Source: a virus
Direction: 5' to 3' (one strand)
DNA length: 21,036 nt
IMG/VR virus record: IMGVR_UViG_3300044712_000622
Coordinates: 1-21,036 of that record
Below, one piece after another: positions 1-6,777 of the stretch (the stretch's first letter is position 1; every line of letters starts with the position of its first letter). Under the pieces are notes generated by a model. That model saw nothing but the letters and a program-made list of their open reading frames with translations. It did not search any database and was not told the DNA's origin. Position numbers and translations under genes: made by a program.

Positions 1-212
1 AACCATCCGTTTGGGAAATTTACAAGAAGAATATTAGCGTATGTCGTCATATTACGTTAGATGCAAGATTGATTTCACAGTACAAGAATATCTTCGCTCC
101 AGTTAAAAGCGTTCCTCCAATGATGAACATGACGCCTAGTATGCAAACGGGTATTCCGCAGCAAGGAGCACAGCAGCCCAACGCAAACGTCATTAAACTT
201 TTTGATGATTAA
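1..212 (+). CDS. C-terminal end of an unidentified phage protein (5' end outside window)
   Basis: An open frame enters from the window edge (codons begin at base 3) and stops with TAA at 210-212, leaving about 69 residues. The visible part starts with an ordinary mixed segment (WEIYKKN, then RLISQYKNIF). It passes into a flexible Pro/Met/Gln/Asn-rich linker (roughly the last 35 residues) and ends in VIKLFDD. A flexible linker ending in a short hydrophobic-plus-acidic tail is the form of many partner-binding tails in phage replisomes, such as clamp-binding peptides or SSB-type tails. That is analogy only; I do not recognise the family. It precedes uvsX on the same strand, so a replication or recombination role is plausible. 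Confidence 0.6.
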   Translation, partial: PSVWEIYKKNISVCRHITLDARLISQYKNIFAPVKSVPPMMNMTPSMQTGIPQQGAQQPNANVIKLFDD

Positions 213-218
213 TTTATT

Positions 219-362
219 ATGACTTGCACAAACTGTCAAAAGAAAAAACAGACCGTTGTTCATACAAATAAGGCATTCAAAGCAAACGTACAACAATTAA
301 TTGAAAATATTAAAAAACAGAGAGTAAAGGGATATTCTAATGGCAAGACCGAAGAAAAGTGA
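219..362 (+). CDS. Small CxxC protein overlapping the uvsX start (47 aa)
   Basis: ATG at 219, six bases after the preceding stop, opens a 47-codon frame ending in TGA at 360-362. The protein starts MTCTNCQKKKQ, with one CxxC pair at residues 3-6, followed by a basic, probably helical segment. It overlaps the first 23 bases of uvsX in another frame. No convincing Shine-Dalgarno sequence precedes it, so translation would depend on coupling to the upstream stop. In its favour, it fills exactly the gap between two genes on the same strand, and short CxxC proteins are common in large phages. A single CxxC could bind half a zinc site in a dimer, or may mean nothing. Function unknown. Confidence 0.45.
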   Translation: MTCTNCQKKKQTVVHTNKAFKANVQQLIENIKKQRVKGYSNGKTEEK

Positions 363-1521
363 AGAAATTCAGCCCATAGTTATTGCAACAGAAAAAGATT
401 TAGATAATGCCTTTAAGGCGATGGATAAGATCAATTCTGATGCAACTTATTTGTCTGATAGTCCGCTTTCAGAAGTTAAGGATTGGATTCCAACTGGTTG
501 TTATGCATTGAATGCCATTATTTCAGGAAGCGTATACAAAGGCGTACCTTCTGGAAGAGTTACTGGATTTTATGGGTTACAATCGAGCGGAAAAACTATG
601 ATTGTAAATAAAATTGCCGCAAATGCTCAAAAGATGGGTTATAAACATGTGGCATATTTTGATAGTGAAAATGCACTAGACGCTATGGTTGCTGAACGTC
701 TTGGTGGTGATATTACAAAAATTAAACACTTGCCAGTTGAACTAATTGAAGATTGTAAAAATCAGTGTATAAAATTACTTACAGGATTAATGGAAATTGG
801 AGCAAAACGTAAAGCTGTCATTATTATAGATTCGCTTGGAAATCTATCTACACGCAAAGAGTTAAACGACGCCTTAGAGGGATCAGATGCTTCAGACATG
901 GGACTAAGAGCTAAATCCCTATCAAGTTTAATACGACTATTAACATATCGTGCGGCCAAAGTAGAAGCACCAGTTTTGTTCACAAATCATGTTTATGAAA
1001 ATCCCGGACAACTACACCCCGGCATGATTAAGAAGCAGTCTGGTGGACTAAAGCCGCTGTTTATTGCATCAGTATTAGTGCAATTGTCAGTTTCAGCTAA
1101 TAAAGTCGAAGATAATAAAAATGCAGCAACAAGTGTAATAGGCGACAGAATAAACGGGGTAACACTTACCGCACTAACGGCAAAAAATCGATTTGTACCA
1201 CCATTTATAGCCGCCGAAAACATTCAACTTAATTTTAAAACCGGTTTAAGTATGTATATGGGATTGCTTGATCTGGCTGAAAAATATGGTATGATTACAA
1301 AAGAAGGAACACGATATATTTATAAAAATGAAATTATAGGATTTCGTTCTCAATTTGAAGATAAGGGAGAATTTTGGGAGAATGGACCACTACAAGAACT
1401 AGATGGTTTAATTCAAAAAGACCTTACGTATTCAAATGAAAAATATAAAGACCTGAAAGCAGAAGTTGATGCAATTGATGTAGACTTTGAAACGGAAGAA
1501 AATAAGGAACAACATGTCTGA
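340..1521 (+). CDS. uvsX: UvsX-like RecA-family recombinase
   Basis: This 393-aa protein is the size of T4 UvsX (about 390 aa). It is a RecA/Rad51-family strand-exchange ATPase that coats ssDNA and drives strand invasion in recombination-dependent replication and repair. The Walker A motif GLQSSGKT is at residues 79-86. The Walker B strand AVIIID ends at D164 and is followed by SLGNLSTRKE, as in UvsX. The L2/allosteric region with TNHVYENPG and KKQSGG lies near residues 215-235. The C-terminus is acidic (residues about 375-390). The ATG is preceded by a clear ribosome site, AAAGGGA, seven bases upstream. The stop overlaps the helicase start by 8 nt, so the two are probably translationally coupled. 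Known partners in T4 are gp32 and the loader UvsY; UvsY is not visible in this window. Confidence 0.93.
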   Translation: MARPKKSEEIQPIVIATEKDLDNAFKAMDKINSDATYLSDSPLSEVKDWIPTGCYALNAIISGSVYKGVPSGRVTGFYGLQSSGKTMIVNKIAANAQKMGYKHVAYFDSENALDAMVAERLGGDITKIKHLPVELIEDCKNQCIKLLTGLMEIGAKRKAVIIIDSLGNLSTRKELNDALEGSDASDMGLRAKSLSSLIRLLTYRAAKVEAPVLFTNHVYENPGQLHPGMIKKQSGGLKPLFIASVLVQLSVSANKVEDNKNAATSVIGDRINGVTLTALTAKNRFVPPFIAAENIQLNFKTGLSMYMGLLDLAEKYGMITKEGTRYIYKNEIIGFRSQFEDKGEFWENGPLQELDGLIQKDLTYSNEKYKDLKAEVDAIDVDFETEENKEQHV

Positions 1522-2860
1522 AAAATTCGATTCTAACTTTTTTGAATTTATTATTTGTCAAAATTGTTTAAAAGACCCTTCTTATATCGCATCAATTATT
1601 GATTATTATAATCCAATATATTTTAATAATCCAGATATTAGGACTATAACAAGTAAAATTATTCCATTTTTTCAAAAACGAAACACGATTCCAACATTTA
1701 CTGAAATAAAAGTAATGTTGATTACAGAAGAAGAAAAACAATCATTTTTAAACGTTTTAACTGCTTTAAAAGATTTGAATGAAAAATATAATATAGACGA
1801 ATTATATGAAAATACAGAACAATTTTTAAGAGAACGAGCAGTTTATAATGCACTTTTGCAAACTACAAAAGAATTGTCAGATAAAAATATAGATACTACT
1901 AAAATATTAGACACATTCAATTCGGCTTGTAATATTTCACTTATTGATAAATTGGGTTTAGATTTTTTTGAACAAATAAATGAAATTGCCAACGAGATTA
2001 CACAACCAAATAATGTTATTTCAACAGGATGGAAGTGGCTTGATGAGCGTATTGGTGGCGGGTGGCAGACCAACGGAAGAGCACTGTACGTTTTTACCGG
2101 ATTTACCAACGTTGGAAAGTCAATATTTTTAGGCAATATTGCAATCAATGCACTTAAACAAAATAAAACCGTTGTACTTATAACTCTAGAAATGCCAGAA
2201 ACAATGTATGCAAAAAGAATATGTAGTAATATTACTAAAGTTCCTTTTGACACACTTTCTACGTCTATTGACGAAATGAAAGCGTCTTTATATACATTTA
2301 AAAATGAATATCAATCTAAATTAATTATTAAAGAGTTTCCAACAAAAAGCATGACCATTCATCACATGAATAGCTTTGTTCAAAAATTAATAAAAAAAGG
2401 TATTAAGCCCGATCTATTAATTGTCGATTATTTAAATTTGATGAAGGGTCGAAAAAGTTCAGGATTATATGAGGAAATCAAAGAAACTTCTGAACAATTG
2501 CGTGCAAGTACATATACTTTTAAAATACCTTGTATAACTGCAACACAATTAAATCGAAAGGGAGCAGGGAAAGAAGACCCCGGCATGGAAACGATTAGTG
2601 AAAGTATTGGTGTATCGTTTACTGCTGACGTTCAAATGAGCATTTGGTCTGATCCAGCAGAGAGAACCATTGGAATTACTCATTTAGGAATACAAAAAAA
2701 TCGATTTGGACCAAATTTTGGATCGACTCCGCTTAAAATAGATTATTCTACATTATCGCTAGAAGAAATTGAACAGCAAAGAAGTAGCATATCTGATCAA
2801 CAAATTGCAGGAAATAGTGTTGAAGACGCACTTATAGGATTACAGGCACGGTTAAAATAA
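1514..2860 (+). CDS. 41: gp41-like replicative DNA helicase (DnaB family)
   Basis: This is a 448-aa hexameric 5'-3' helicase of the DnaB/gp41 type, which unwinds DNA at the fork and recruits primase. I choose ATG 1514 over the in-frame ATG at 1487, because AAGGAA sits just upstream and it leaves the usual short overlap with uvsX. The N-terminal helical domain spans about residues 1-165. The RecA-like motor follows: STGWKWLDERIGGG leads into Walker A GFTNVGKS (196-203). The H1a segment is TLEMPE, with the catalytic Glu near 226. Walker B is LLIVDYLN (about 301-308) and H3 is TATQLNR (about 342-348). The last about 35 residues are polar and could be a partner-binding tail. Its stop overlaps the next start (TAATG), so it sits in a coupled replication operon. 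Confidence 0.92.
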   Translation: MSEKFDSNFFEFIICQNCLKDPSYIASIIDYYNPIYFNNPDIRTITSKIIPFFQKRNTIPTFTEIKVMLITEEEKQSFLNVLTALKDLNEKYNIDELYENTEQFLRERAVYNALLQTTKELSDKNIDTTKILDTFNSACNISLIDKLGLDFFEQINEIANEITQPNNVISTGWKWLDERIGGGWQTNGRALYVFTGFTNVGKSIFLGNIAINALKQNKTVVLITLEMPETMYAKRICSNITKVPFDTLSTSIDEMKASLYTFKNEYQSKLIIKEFPTKSMTIHHMNSFVQKLIKKGIKPDLLIVDYLNLMKGRKSSGLYEEIKETSEQLRASTYTFKIPCITATQLNRKGAGKEDPGMETISESIGVSFTADVQMSIWSDPAERTIGITHLGIQKNRFGPNFGSTPLKIDYSTLSLEEIEQQRSSISDQQIAGNSVEDALIGLQARLK

Positions 2861-3234
2861 TGCATACAAATACCATAAAGCCATATTTAAAAAATAATCC
2901 AGTTTTTATTCTAAATGAAAAAGACTTCGACGTTTTTTTGTTAAAATTTGGAAGTTTATTATTTTTATTAAATAATAAGAATATTAATCCAACATTTTTA
3001 TTTATTTCACTTGTAAAAGATGAAAACTTACAAAAAATCTTTATAAAGATGTCAGGAATAAATAATTTAATAGAAATCTTAAAAACAATTTTAGTTTGTT
3101 ATCCTAATTTGATAAAATCAAAGATAGTAAAAGATAATTCAATTAAAATATTAAAAAACAAAAAACAAAAATTATTACGCAATATGAAAGATAAAGATGC
3201 CAGAAATAACAGAAAATCAAAAAAGAATCTATAA
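2860..3234 (+). CDS. Lys-rich hypothetical protein between helicase and gp59-like gene (124 aa)
   Basis: The ATG overlaps the helicase stop by one base (TAATG), an arrangement that implies coupled translation. The first about 75 residues are rich in Ile, Leu, Phe and Asn with helical character (FGSLLFLL, NNLIEILKTILV). The last about 35 residues are strongly basic, with many Lys/Arg and almost no hydrophobics, as in a nucleic-acid-binding tail. There is no signal peptide, cysteine pair or ATPase motif. The hydrophobic stretch at residues 26-40 is too short and interrupted to call a membrane segment. It ends 38 nt inside the next gene. I do not recognise it. From position it could be a small replisome accessory, but that is inference. 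Confidence 0.7.
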   Translation: MHTNTIKPYLKNNPVFILNEKDFDVFLLKFGSLLFLLNNKNINPTFLFISLVKDENLQKIFIKMSGINNLIEILKTILVCYPNLIKSKIVKDNSIKILKNKKQKLLRNMKDKDARNNRKSKKNL

Positions 3235-3883
3235 TCAACATCTTTCAACTTATAAACATCATCAAAATAAGCCATATACGTTACGAGAAAATTTTGATGA
3301 GTTTGCAGAAAAAGATGCAGAACATTATCAATGTCTTATTAAATTAGATAACTTTTTCTATAATCATAAATATGTTAATCGTAAATTATTTTTTGACGCT
3401 CCTTATGTAATTTATGAAGATAGAGAATTTTTTGATCTTTGTTTTTATAATTCACAAGCAGCTATAAAATGTTATACATTATATATAAAACAATTAGAGG
3501 AACAATCGCCTGATGGAAAATCTCAACTAGAATTTATTAGTGATTCATTAAAATTTATTCGTGATTATTGTATTGAACGAAAAGTTCACCTAATAGATTA
3601 TTTTAAACTTAATGATTGCATAACTTCACAATGGGGAATAGATTTTGTTGCTAATAATGTATCCATTTATGTATTATTAGGATTTGAATATTTTAACATA
3701 CCAATAAAAGACATGATGATTGGAATGCCACAAGAAGAACGAGAATTATTTTTTGAAAATGCACTTAATAATTACGCATTATATAAGGAAAAATTGGGCA
3801 ATTCTAAAAAAGCAAAAAAATTAGTAATTGAAGGAATAAAGGCAATAGATAAAAACATAAACGAAAACTTGCAATCTATTTAA
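3197..3883 (+). CDS. 59: Probable gp59-like helicase loader (remote)
   Basis: This is a 228-aa, apparently all-helical protein; T4 gp59 is 217 aa. T4 gp59 binds gp32-covered forks, loads gp41 helicase and gates polymerase. Recalling the T4 protein, I see the same order of weak landmarks: Y..YIKQLE in the first half; a DS..FIRDY segment followed by VHLIDYF; NVSIYVLLGF where T4 has IISFETFILLD; and a closing YALYKEKLGNSKKAKKLVIEGIK, which resembles T4 AYRKILNIDSQKAKNVFIETVK. Identity is low, so this rests on length, helical content, the C-terminal resemblance and context between the helicase and SSB genes. The start lies 38 nt inside the preceding ORF with only a weak ribosome site. If it is not gp59, it is an unknown replication accessory. 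Confidence 0.55.
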   Translation: MPEITENQKRIYNQHLSTYKHHQNKPYTLRENFDEFAEKDAEHYQCLIKLDNFFYNHKYVNRKLFFDAPYVIYEDREFFDLCFYNSQAAIKCYTLYIKQLEEQSPDGKSQLEFISDSLKFIRDYCIERKVHLIDYFKLNDCITSQWGIDFVANNVSIYVLLGFEYFNIPIKDMMIGMPQEERELFFENALNNYALYKEKLGNSKKAKKLVIEGIKAIDKNINENLQSI

Positions 3884-3896
3884 TTTGTGATAAAAT
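3869..3896 (+). promoter_or_regulatory. Candidate sigma70-type promoter for the SSB gene
   Basis: TTGCAA at 3869-3874 and TAAAAT at 3891-3896 are separated by 16 bases, and TGA directly precedes the second hexamer, giving an extended -10 (TGnTAAAAT). Transcription would start near 3903, about 40 bases before the SSB ATG. The -35 half overlaps the end of the gp59-like gene. This is the best host-type promoter I can find in the window. A strong separate promoter would fit the high SSB level a T4-like phage needs. It is predicted by eye only. Confidence 0.45.
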
Positions 3897-3901
3897 ATAG
3901 G

Positions 3902-3909
3902 TAAATAAT
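3902..3909 (+). promoter_or_regulatory. TAAATAWT element upstream of SSB gene (late-promoter-like)
   Basis: TAAATAAT lies 35 bases before the SSB start codon. The same octamer pattern precedes five other genes in the window and resembles the T4 late promoter TATAAATA. Here it sits beside a sigma70-type candidate, so SSB could be transcribed both early and late, or this copy may be chance in AT-rich DNA. Confidence 0.3.
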
Positions 3910-3942
3910 AAAACAAAGAAAAACAAAACAAGGAGTAATGAT

Positions 3943-4842
3943 ATGATTAATTATGATGAAATACTAAACAAGATTATTGATGCAAATACGAAAACCGATA
4001 TTAGCAACTCTAAGGATTATATTAAGATTGATATTATTGGAAACACTATAACCGGAAGACTTCTTCCTAACATTAAAGATGTTGCACATAGCACTACGGA
4101 ATATTTCCATCATGGGTGGAAAAGCAAAATCGATGGTGGCGGCATCTTTCAGCTTTGTCCAAACACATATGGTCAGAAGTGTCCGACATGCAACAAAAGC
4201 ATAACAATGTGGCGCGGGACTGATCCTATACAGAAAGAGCTTTCAAAACAAATTCGTCGCCGCCAAAATTGGTTGGTAAATTTTTATGTTATTAATGACG
4301 TAAAAAATCCTAAAAACAATGGAACGGTAAAGATTTTGAAATATGGAATGCAGATTAAAAAGAAGTATGATATGGCCACAACCGGGGTTGATAAGGAAAT
4401 TTATGGTTCTAAAATTTGGAGATTAGATGATAAGGGAGTCAACTTTAGAATTATTTGCGAACAAAATTCTGAAGCAAAAGAAGCTTGGCCAACATATACA
4501 AATTCTGGTTTTATTCCATCAGCACCAATTGAAGGTATGACTGATGAAAAGATTAATCAGATTTTAAATAATGTTTTTGATCTTACGAAGGGATTCCAGA
4601 GAAAGACTTATGACGAGCTTCTTGCTGAGTTAAATAAGCATTTTTTCAGCAACGATATTACAATAATTAATGAAAAACCATCAGAAACACCTACACAGCA
4701 ATCCTTAACTCCTGTGGAAGACGATCTAAATATGAACTTAGCGTCAGCACCAGAACCCGCTGAAAAGGTAAATAATATTGTAGAATCTGTAAGTTCAGAT
4801 AATGAAATAGATGCTATGATTAGAGAATTACAAGCTAAATAA
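3943..4842 (+). CDS. 32: gp32-like single-stranded DNA-binding protein with zinc site
   Basis: At 299 aa it matches T4 gp32 (301 aa). It coats ssDNA at the fork and organises UvsX, gp59 and polymerase. The N-terminal about 20 residues would be the cooperativity region. The zinc subdomain is visible as H56/H57, C72, C80 and C83 (CPNTYGQKCPTC), the same H-C-C-C order as T4 H64, C77, C87, C90. The OB-fold core runs to about residue 225, rich in aromatic and basic residues (RRRQNWLVNFYVI). A flexible Ser/Pro/Glu-rich linker and acidic tail (DNEIDAMIREL) follow. In T4 the acidic tail is the protein-docking site. A strong ribosome site AAGGAG at 3930-3935, seven bases before ATG, and a promoter candidate upstream suggest high expression. 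Confidence 0.9.
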   Translation: MINYDEILNKIIDANTKTDISNSKDYIKIDIIGNTITGRLLPNIKDVAHSTTEYFHHGWKSKIDGGGIFQLCPNTYGQKCPTCNKSITMWRGTDPIQKELSKQIRRRQNWLVNFYVINDVKNPKNNGTVKILKYGMQIKKKYDMATTGVDKEIYGSKIWRLDDKGVNFRIICEQNSEAKEAWPTYTNSGFIPSAPIEGMTDEKINQILNNVFDLTKGFQRKTYDELLAELNKHFFSNDITIINEKPSETPTQQSLTPVEDDLNMNLASAPEPAEKVNNIVESVSSDNEIDAMIRELQAK

Positions 4843-4852
4843 TGGTTAAAAT

Positions 4853-5407
4853 ATGGCAAATCCACAAGAAGAAGTAATGGATATTTTAAATTTGACTCGT
4901 ACTGTAAATACGGATATACAGGAATTTAATAGAACAACATCCAACGATAGCCGCAATTTGCGGGCAAATTTAATAGACCCTAAAAAAGCAGCAGCAGATT
5001 TACTTTCCAAAGTAACATCATCCACAATAAACAATACTCCAATGGTACAACCAATACAACAAATTCGAACGCTGGATGGATATTCTGTTTCTGCACCACG
5101 CCCATTGATACCACTTCCAGAGGGAGTATCAATGCCGTCGCCAATGCCGCCACCATTGCCACAACAACTTCCACCACCGTTGCCACAAACCATAAACACA
5201 CAACCCGAACAAATGTCTAAAAACGTACAACTTGAGCTTCCACTCGATATAAACGGTAAAAGATATTCAAATACAATTGAATATTTTGAAGAACGATATG
5301 ATCGAATTGAAGCGAAATTTGATATTATTAACGCCAAACTTACAGAATTACTATCGAGAACAAAGAGACGCTATGAGCGAAAACCAACCACAGAAAAATT
5401 GGACTGA
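4853..5407 (+). CDS. Hypothetical protein with proline-rich linker and coiled-coil C-terminus (184 aa)
   Basis: I do not recognise this protein. The first about 80 residues are polar (many Asn, Thr, Ser) with an AAADLLSK helix. Residues about 82-120 are a low-complexity Pro/Met/Gln linker with three PPPLP-like turns. Residues about 140-170 (IEYFEERYDRIEAKFDIINAKL) have heptad spacing of a coiled coil, followed by a basic end. The ATG is 10 bases after the SSB stop with no good ribosome site, so it probably relies on coupling. It overlaps the following small gene by 35 bases. An adaptor that joins two partners through flexible and coiled segments fits the layout. In T4 the gene near 32 and 59 is gp33, but I see no gp33-type C-terminal clamp motif. 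Confidence 0.75.
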   Translation: MANPQEEVMDILNLTRTVNTDIQEFNRTTSNDSRNLRANLIDPKKAAADLLSKVTSSTINNTPMVQPIQQIRTLDGYSVSAPRPLIPLPEGVSMPSPMPPPLPQQLPPPLPQTINTQPEQMSKNVQLELPLDINGKRYSNTIEYFEERYDRIEAKFDIINAKLTELLSRTKRRYERKPTTEKLD

Positions 5408-5660
5408 AGATTTGGACAATTTAAAGTCTCTTTCTCCATCACATAACAAGCGACATATACCAATAAAAGGGTTAAATGTTCGCGGAGAATATAAGTTTGA
5501 CTCTAACGAAGCTTATGATATGCTTAATAAGAGATTAACATTAATAGAAAAGCGAATAGATAGATTAGAAAAAAGTTTAAGCCTTACCAATATTAGACAA
5601 ATAAGAAACAAATTAAATCAACTAGAAGGGGACATTAATGGAAATCCTAGTAGATCGTAA
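5373..5660 (+). CDS. Small coiled-coil hypothetical protein (95 aa)
   Basis: I place the start at ATG 5373 rather than the in-frame ATG at 5277. The longer form would bury 131 bases inside the upstream gene, whereas ATG 5373 follows an AAAGAGA-type ribosome site and gives a 35-base overlap. The product begins MSENQPQKNW and is polar and probably unstructured to about residue 45. Residues about 48-85 (LNKRLTLIEKRIDRLEKSL) carry a strong coiled-coil heptad pattern. It overlaps the clamp gene by 23 bases in another frame. Function unknown. Its coiled coil resembles the end of the preceding protein, so the two may pair. Position next to the clamp makes a transcription or replication adaptor conceivable but unproven. 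Confidence 0.7.
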   Translation: MSENQPQKNWTEDLDNLKSLSPSHNKRHIPIKGLNVRGEYKFDSNEAYDMLNKRLTLIEKRIDRLEKSLSLTNIRQIRNKLNQLEGDINGNPSRS

Positions 5661-6384
5661 ATTAATCTTAAGCAAATTTCTTATACCTCTTAATAAATTT
5701 ACAGACCAAGCAATAATATACTTAGACAAAGATTATATTGATTGTGTTTCATATACGACAAGTGATAAGCAGTCAATTATACTTTATACTAAATTGTTTA
5801 TTAAAAACGATATTCAAGACCCTACATTTAAAGGCATTAAATTAAATATTGGAAGTGTTAAAAAATTAATAAATGCTTTTAATTGTATTAATGATGATAT
5901 CATTCGTCTCAATATTGAGAAAAATTCTATATCTTATACTTCTCCTGATGCTAATTTTAAATTTCATTTAAAAGAGGACGGAGTAATAGAAACTGCTCCG
6001 ATAACGGTCGAAAAAATAGCCAGGATAGGGTTTAAAACTGAGATCACACTATCTCCAGACAAACTAGAAGAGATCATACGTGCAAGCAGTTTTAGCACCG
6101 ATAGCAATAAAATATATCTTAATATTAAAAATAATACTTTATATGCAGATTTAACAGATAAAACTATTCAAAATTTAGATAGTATAAGTATTTTATTAAC
6201 AAGTGATATACAGGGAGAACCATTAACAGAACCTGTACCATTACGATTAGATGTATTTAGAATTTTGTCCTCAATAAAATTTGAAAAATTAAATATGAAA
6301 TTTAATAAAGATGGGGTAGTTGTATTTGAGATTGTAGAGAATAATTATTTAATGAAATATATAACATCAAGTTTAATAAAATAG
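5638..6384 (+). CDS. 45: gp45-like sliding clamp (DNA polymerase processivity factor)
   Basis: The 248-aa protein is close in length to T4 gp45 (228 aa). It would form a trimeric ring that tethers DNA polymerase and, in T4, also activates late transcription through gp55 and gp33. The sequence shows the two-domain clamp character: repeated short beta strands rich in Ile, Asn, Lys and Asp, domain boundary near residue 125-135, ELSPDKLEEIIRAS-type helix (TLSPDKLEEIIRASSF) at the start of domain two, and a final strand set LNMKFNKDGVVVFE ... YLMKYITSS. Clamps diverge strongly in sequence, so the call rests on this pattern and on the neighbours. The ribosome site AGGGGA lies six to seven bases before ATG, and the start overlaps the preceding gene. 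Confidence 0.8.
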   Translation: MEILVDRKLILSKFLIPLNKFTDQAIIYLDKDYIDCVSYTTSDKQSIILYTKLFIKNDIQDPTFKGIKLNIGSVKKLINAFNCINDDIIRLNIEKNSISYTSPDANFKFHLKEDGVIETAPITVEKIARIGFKTEITLSPDKLEEIIRASSFSTDSNKIYLNIKNNTLYADLTDKTIQNLDSISILLTSDIQGEPLTEPVPLRLDVFRILSSIKFEKLNMKFNKDGVVVFEIVENNYLMKYITSSLIK

Positions 6385-6393
6385 GAGAAGAAA

Positions 6394-6756
6394 ATGAATA
6401 AGCCAACAACACTTGGATATTTTTTAAAAAGAATGCGTGATTGCGGATATCGTGTTGAAAAATTGTTTGTAGATTATTCCGAAGCTGATCCAAGATCGTG
6501 GACGGTGGTAATTGATCCCGGTAATGCATCTGTATTTTGCACTTGTTTTGTAAATATGACGGAACCAGGTGATAACTATTTTGAATTTTATGATGGTGGA
6601 CAATTCCTACCTAATTTTAAAATTAAAACCGAATCTATAGAAGTATTGCTTGAACATCTTAATCGATATAATATTATAAACAAGACAAAAGAATATAGCG
6701 AAAATCCAACAAGTATAATCAATACAATGGAAAACGAAATAGACCCTACTAAATAA
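6394..6756 (+). CDS. Hypothetical protein, compact alpha/beta domain (120 aa)
   Basis: A strong ribosome site (TAGGAGA, 6382-6388) precedes ATG 6394, nine bases after the clamp stop, so it is probably co-transcribed with the clamp. Residues 1-90 look like one folded domain: LGYFLKRMRDCGYRVEKLF, then DPRSWTVVIDPG, VFCTCFVNM, and NYFEFYDGGQFLPNFKIKT, followed by a helix IEVLLEHLNRYNI. The tail after about residue 95 is polar. There are three cysteines (residues about 17, 49 and 51) but no complete metal site. The order helix, beta strands, helix suggests a small alpha/beta fold. I know no assigned function, and the clean pattern suggests a conserved phage protein rather than a spurious frame. 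Confidence 0.75.
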   Translation: MNKPTTLGYFLKRMRDCGYRVEKLFVDYSEADPRSWTVVIDPGNASVFCTCFVNMTEPGDNYFEFYDGGQFLPNFKIKTESIEVLLEHLNRYNIINKTKEYSENPTSIINTMENEIDPTK

Positions 6757-6757
6757 T
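6750..6757 (+). promoter_or_regulatory. TAAATAWT element upstream of the 6778 gene
   Basis: TAAATAAT contains the stop codon of the preceding gene and lies 22 bases before the next ATG. It matches the element seen upstream of five other genes, and a late-type start about six bases downstream would give a short leader. Because it overlaps coding DNA, it could be coincidence. Confidence 0.35.
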
Positions 6758-6777
6758 TATAGAAAGCGAAGTAGGGC

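Noticed and set aside
1487-1513. Upstream ATG adding nine residues (MKRKKIRNN) to the helicase
   Set aside because: It lies deeper in uvsX without a ribosome site, while ATG 1514 has AAGGAA at good distance and leaves a normal 8-base overlap.
1843-2253. A 136-codon - strand frame opposite the helicase gene
   Set aside because: It lies fully inside a confidently identified gp41-like gene and has no independent ribosome site or recognised domain.
5100-5200. Repeated CCACCA/TTGCCA units as a possible tandem repeat element
   Set aside because: These are explained by the proline-rich linker PPPLPQ..PPPLPQ of the coding sequence; they are not an independent DNA repeat.
4846-5337. A 163-codon - strand frame rich in Gly, Cys and Ser
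   Set aside because: It is the reverse reading of the proline-rich linker in the + strand gene at 4853. Its composition follows directly from the CCA/CCG codons there.
5277-5372. N-terminal 32-residue extension of the small coiled-coil protein
   Set aside because: It would overlap the upstream gene by 131 bases in another frame. The ATG at 5373 is better placed.
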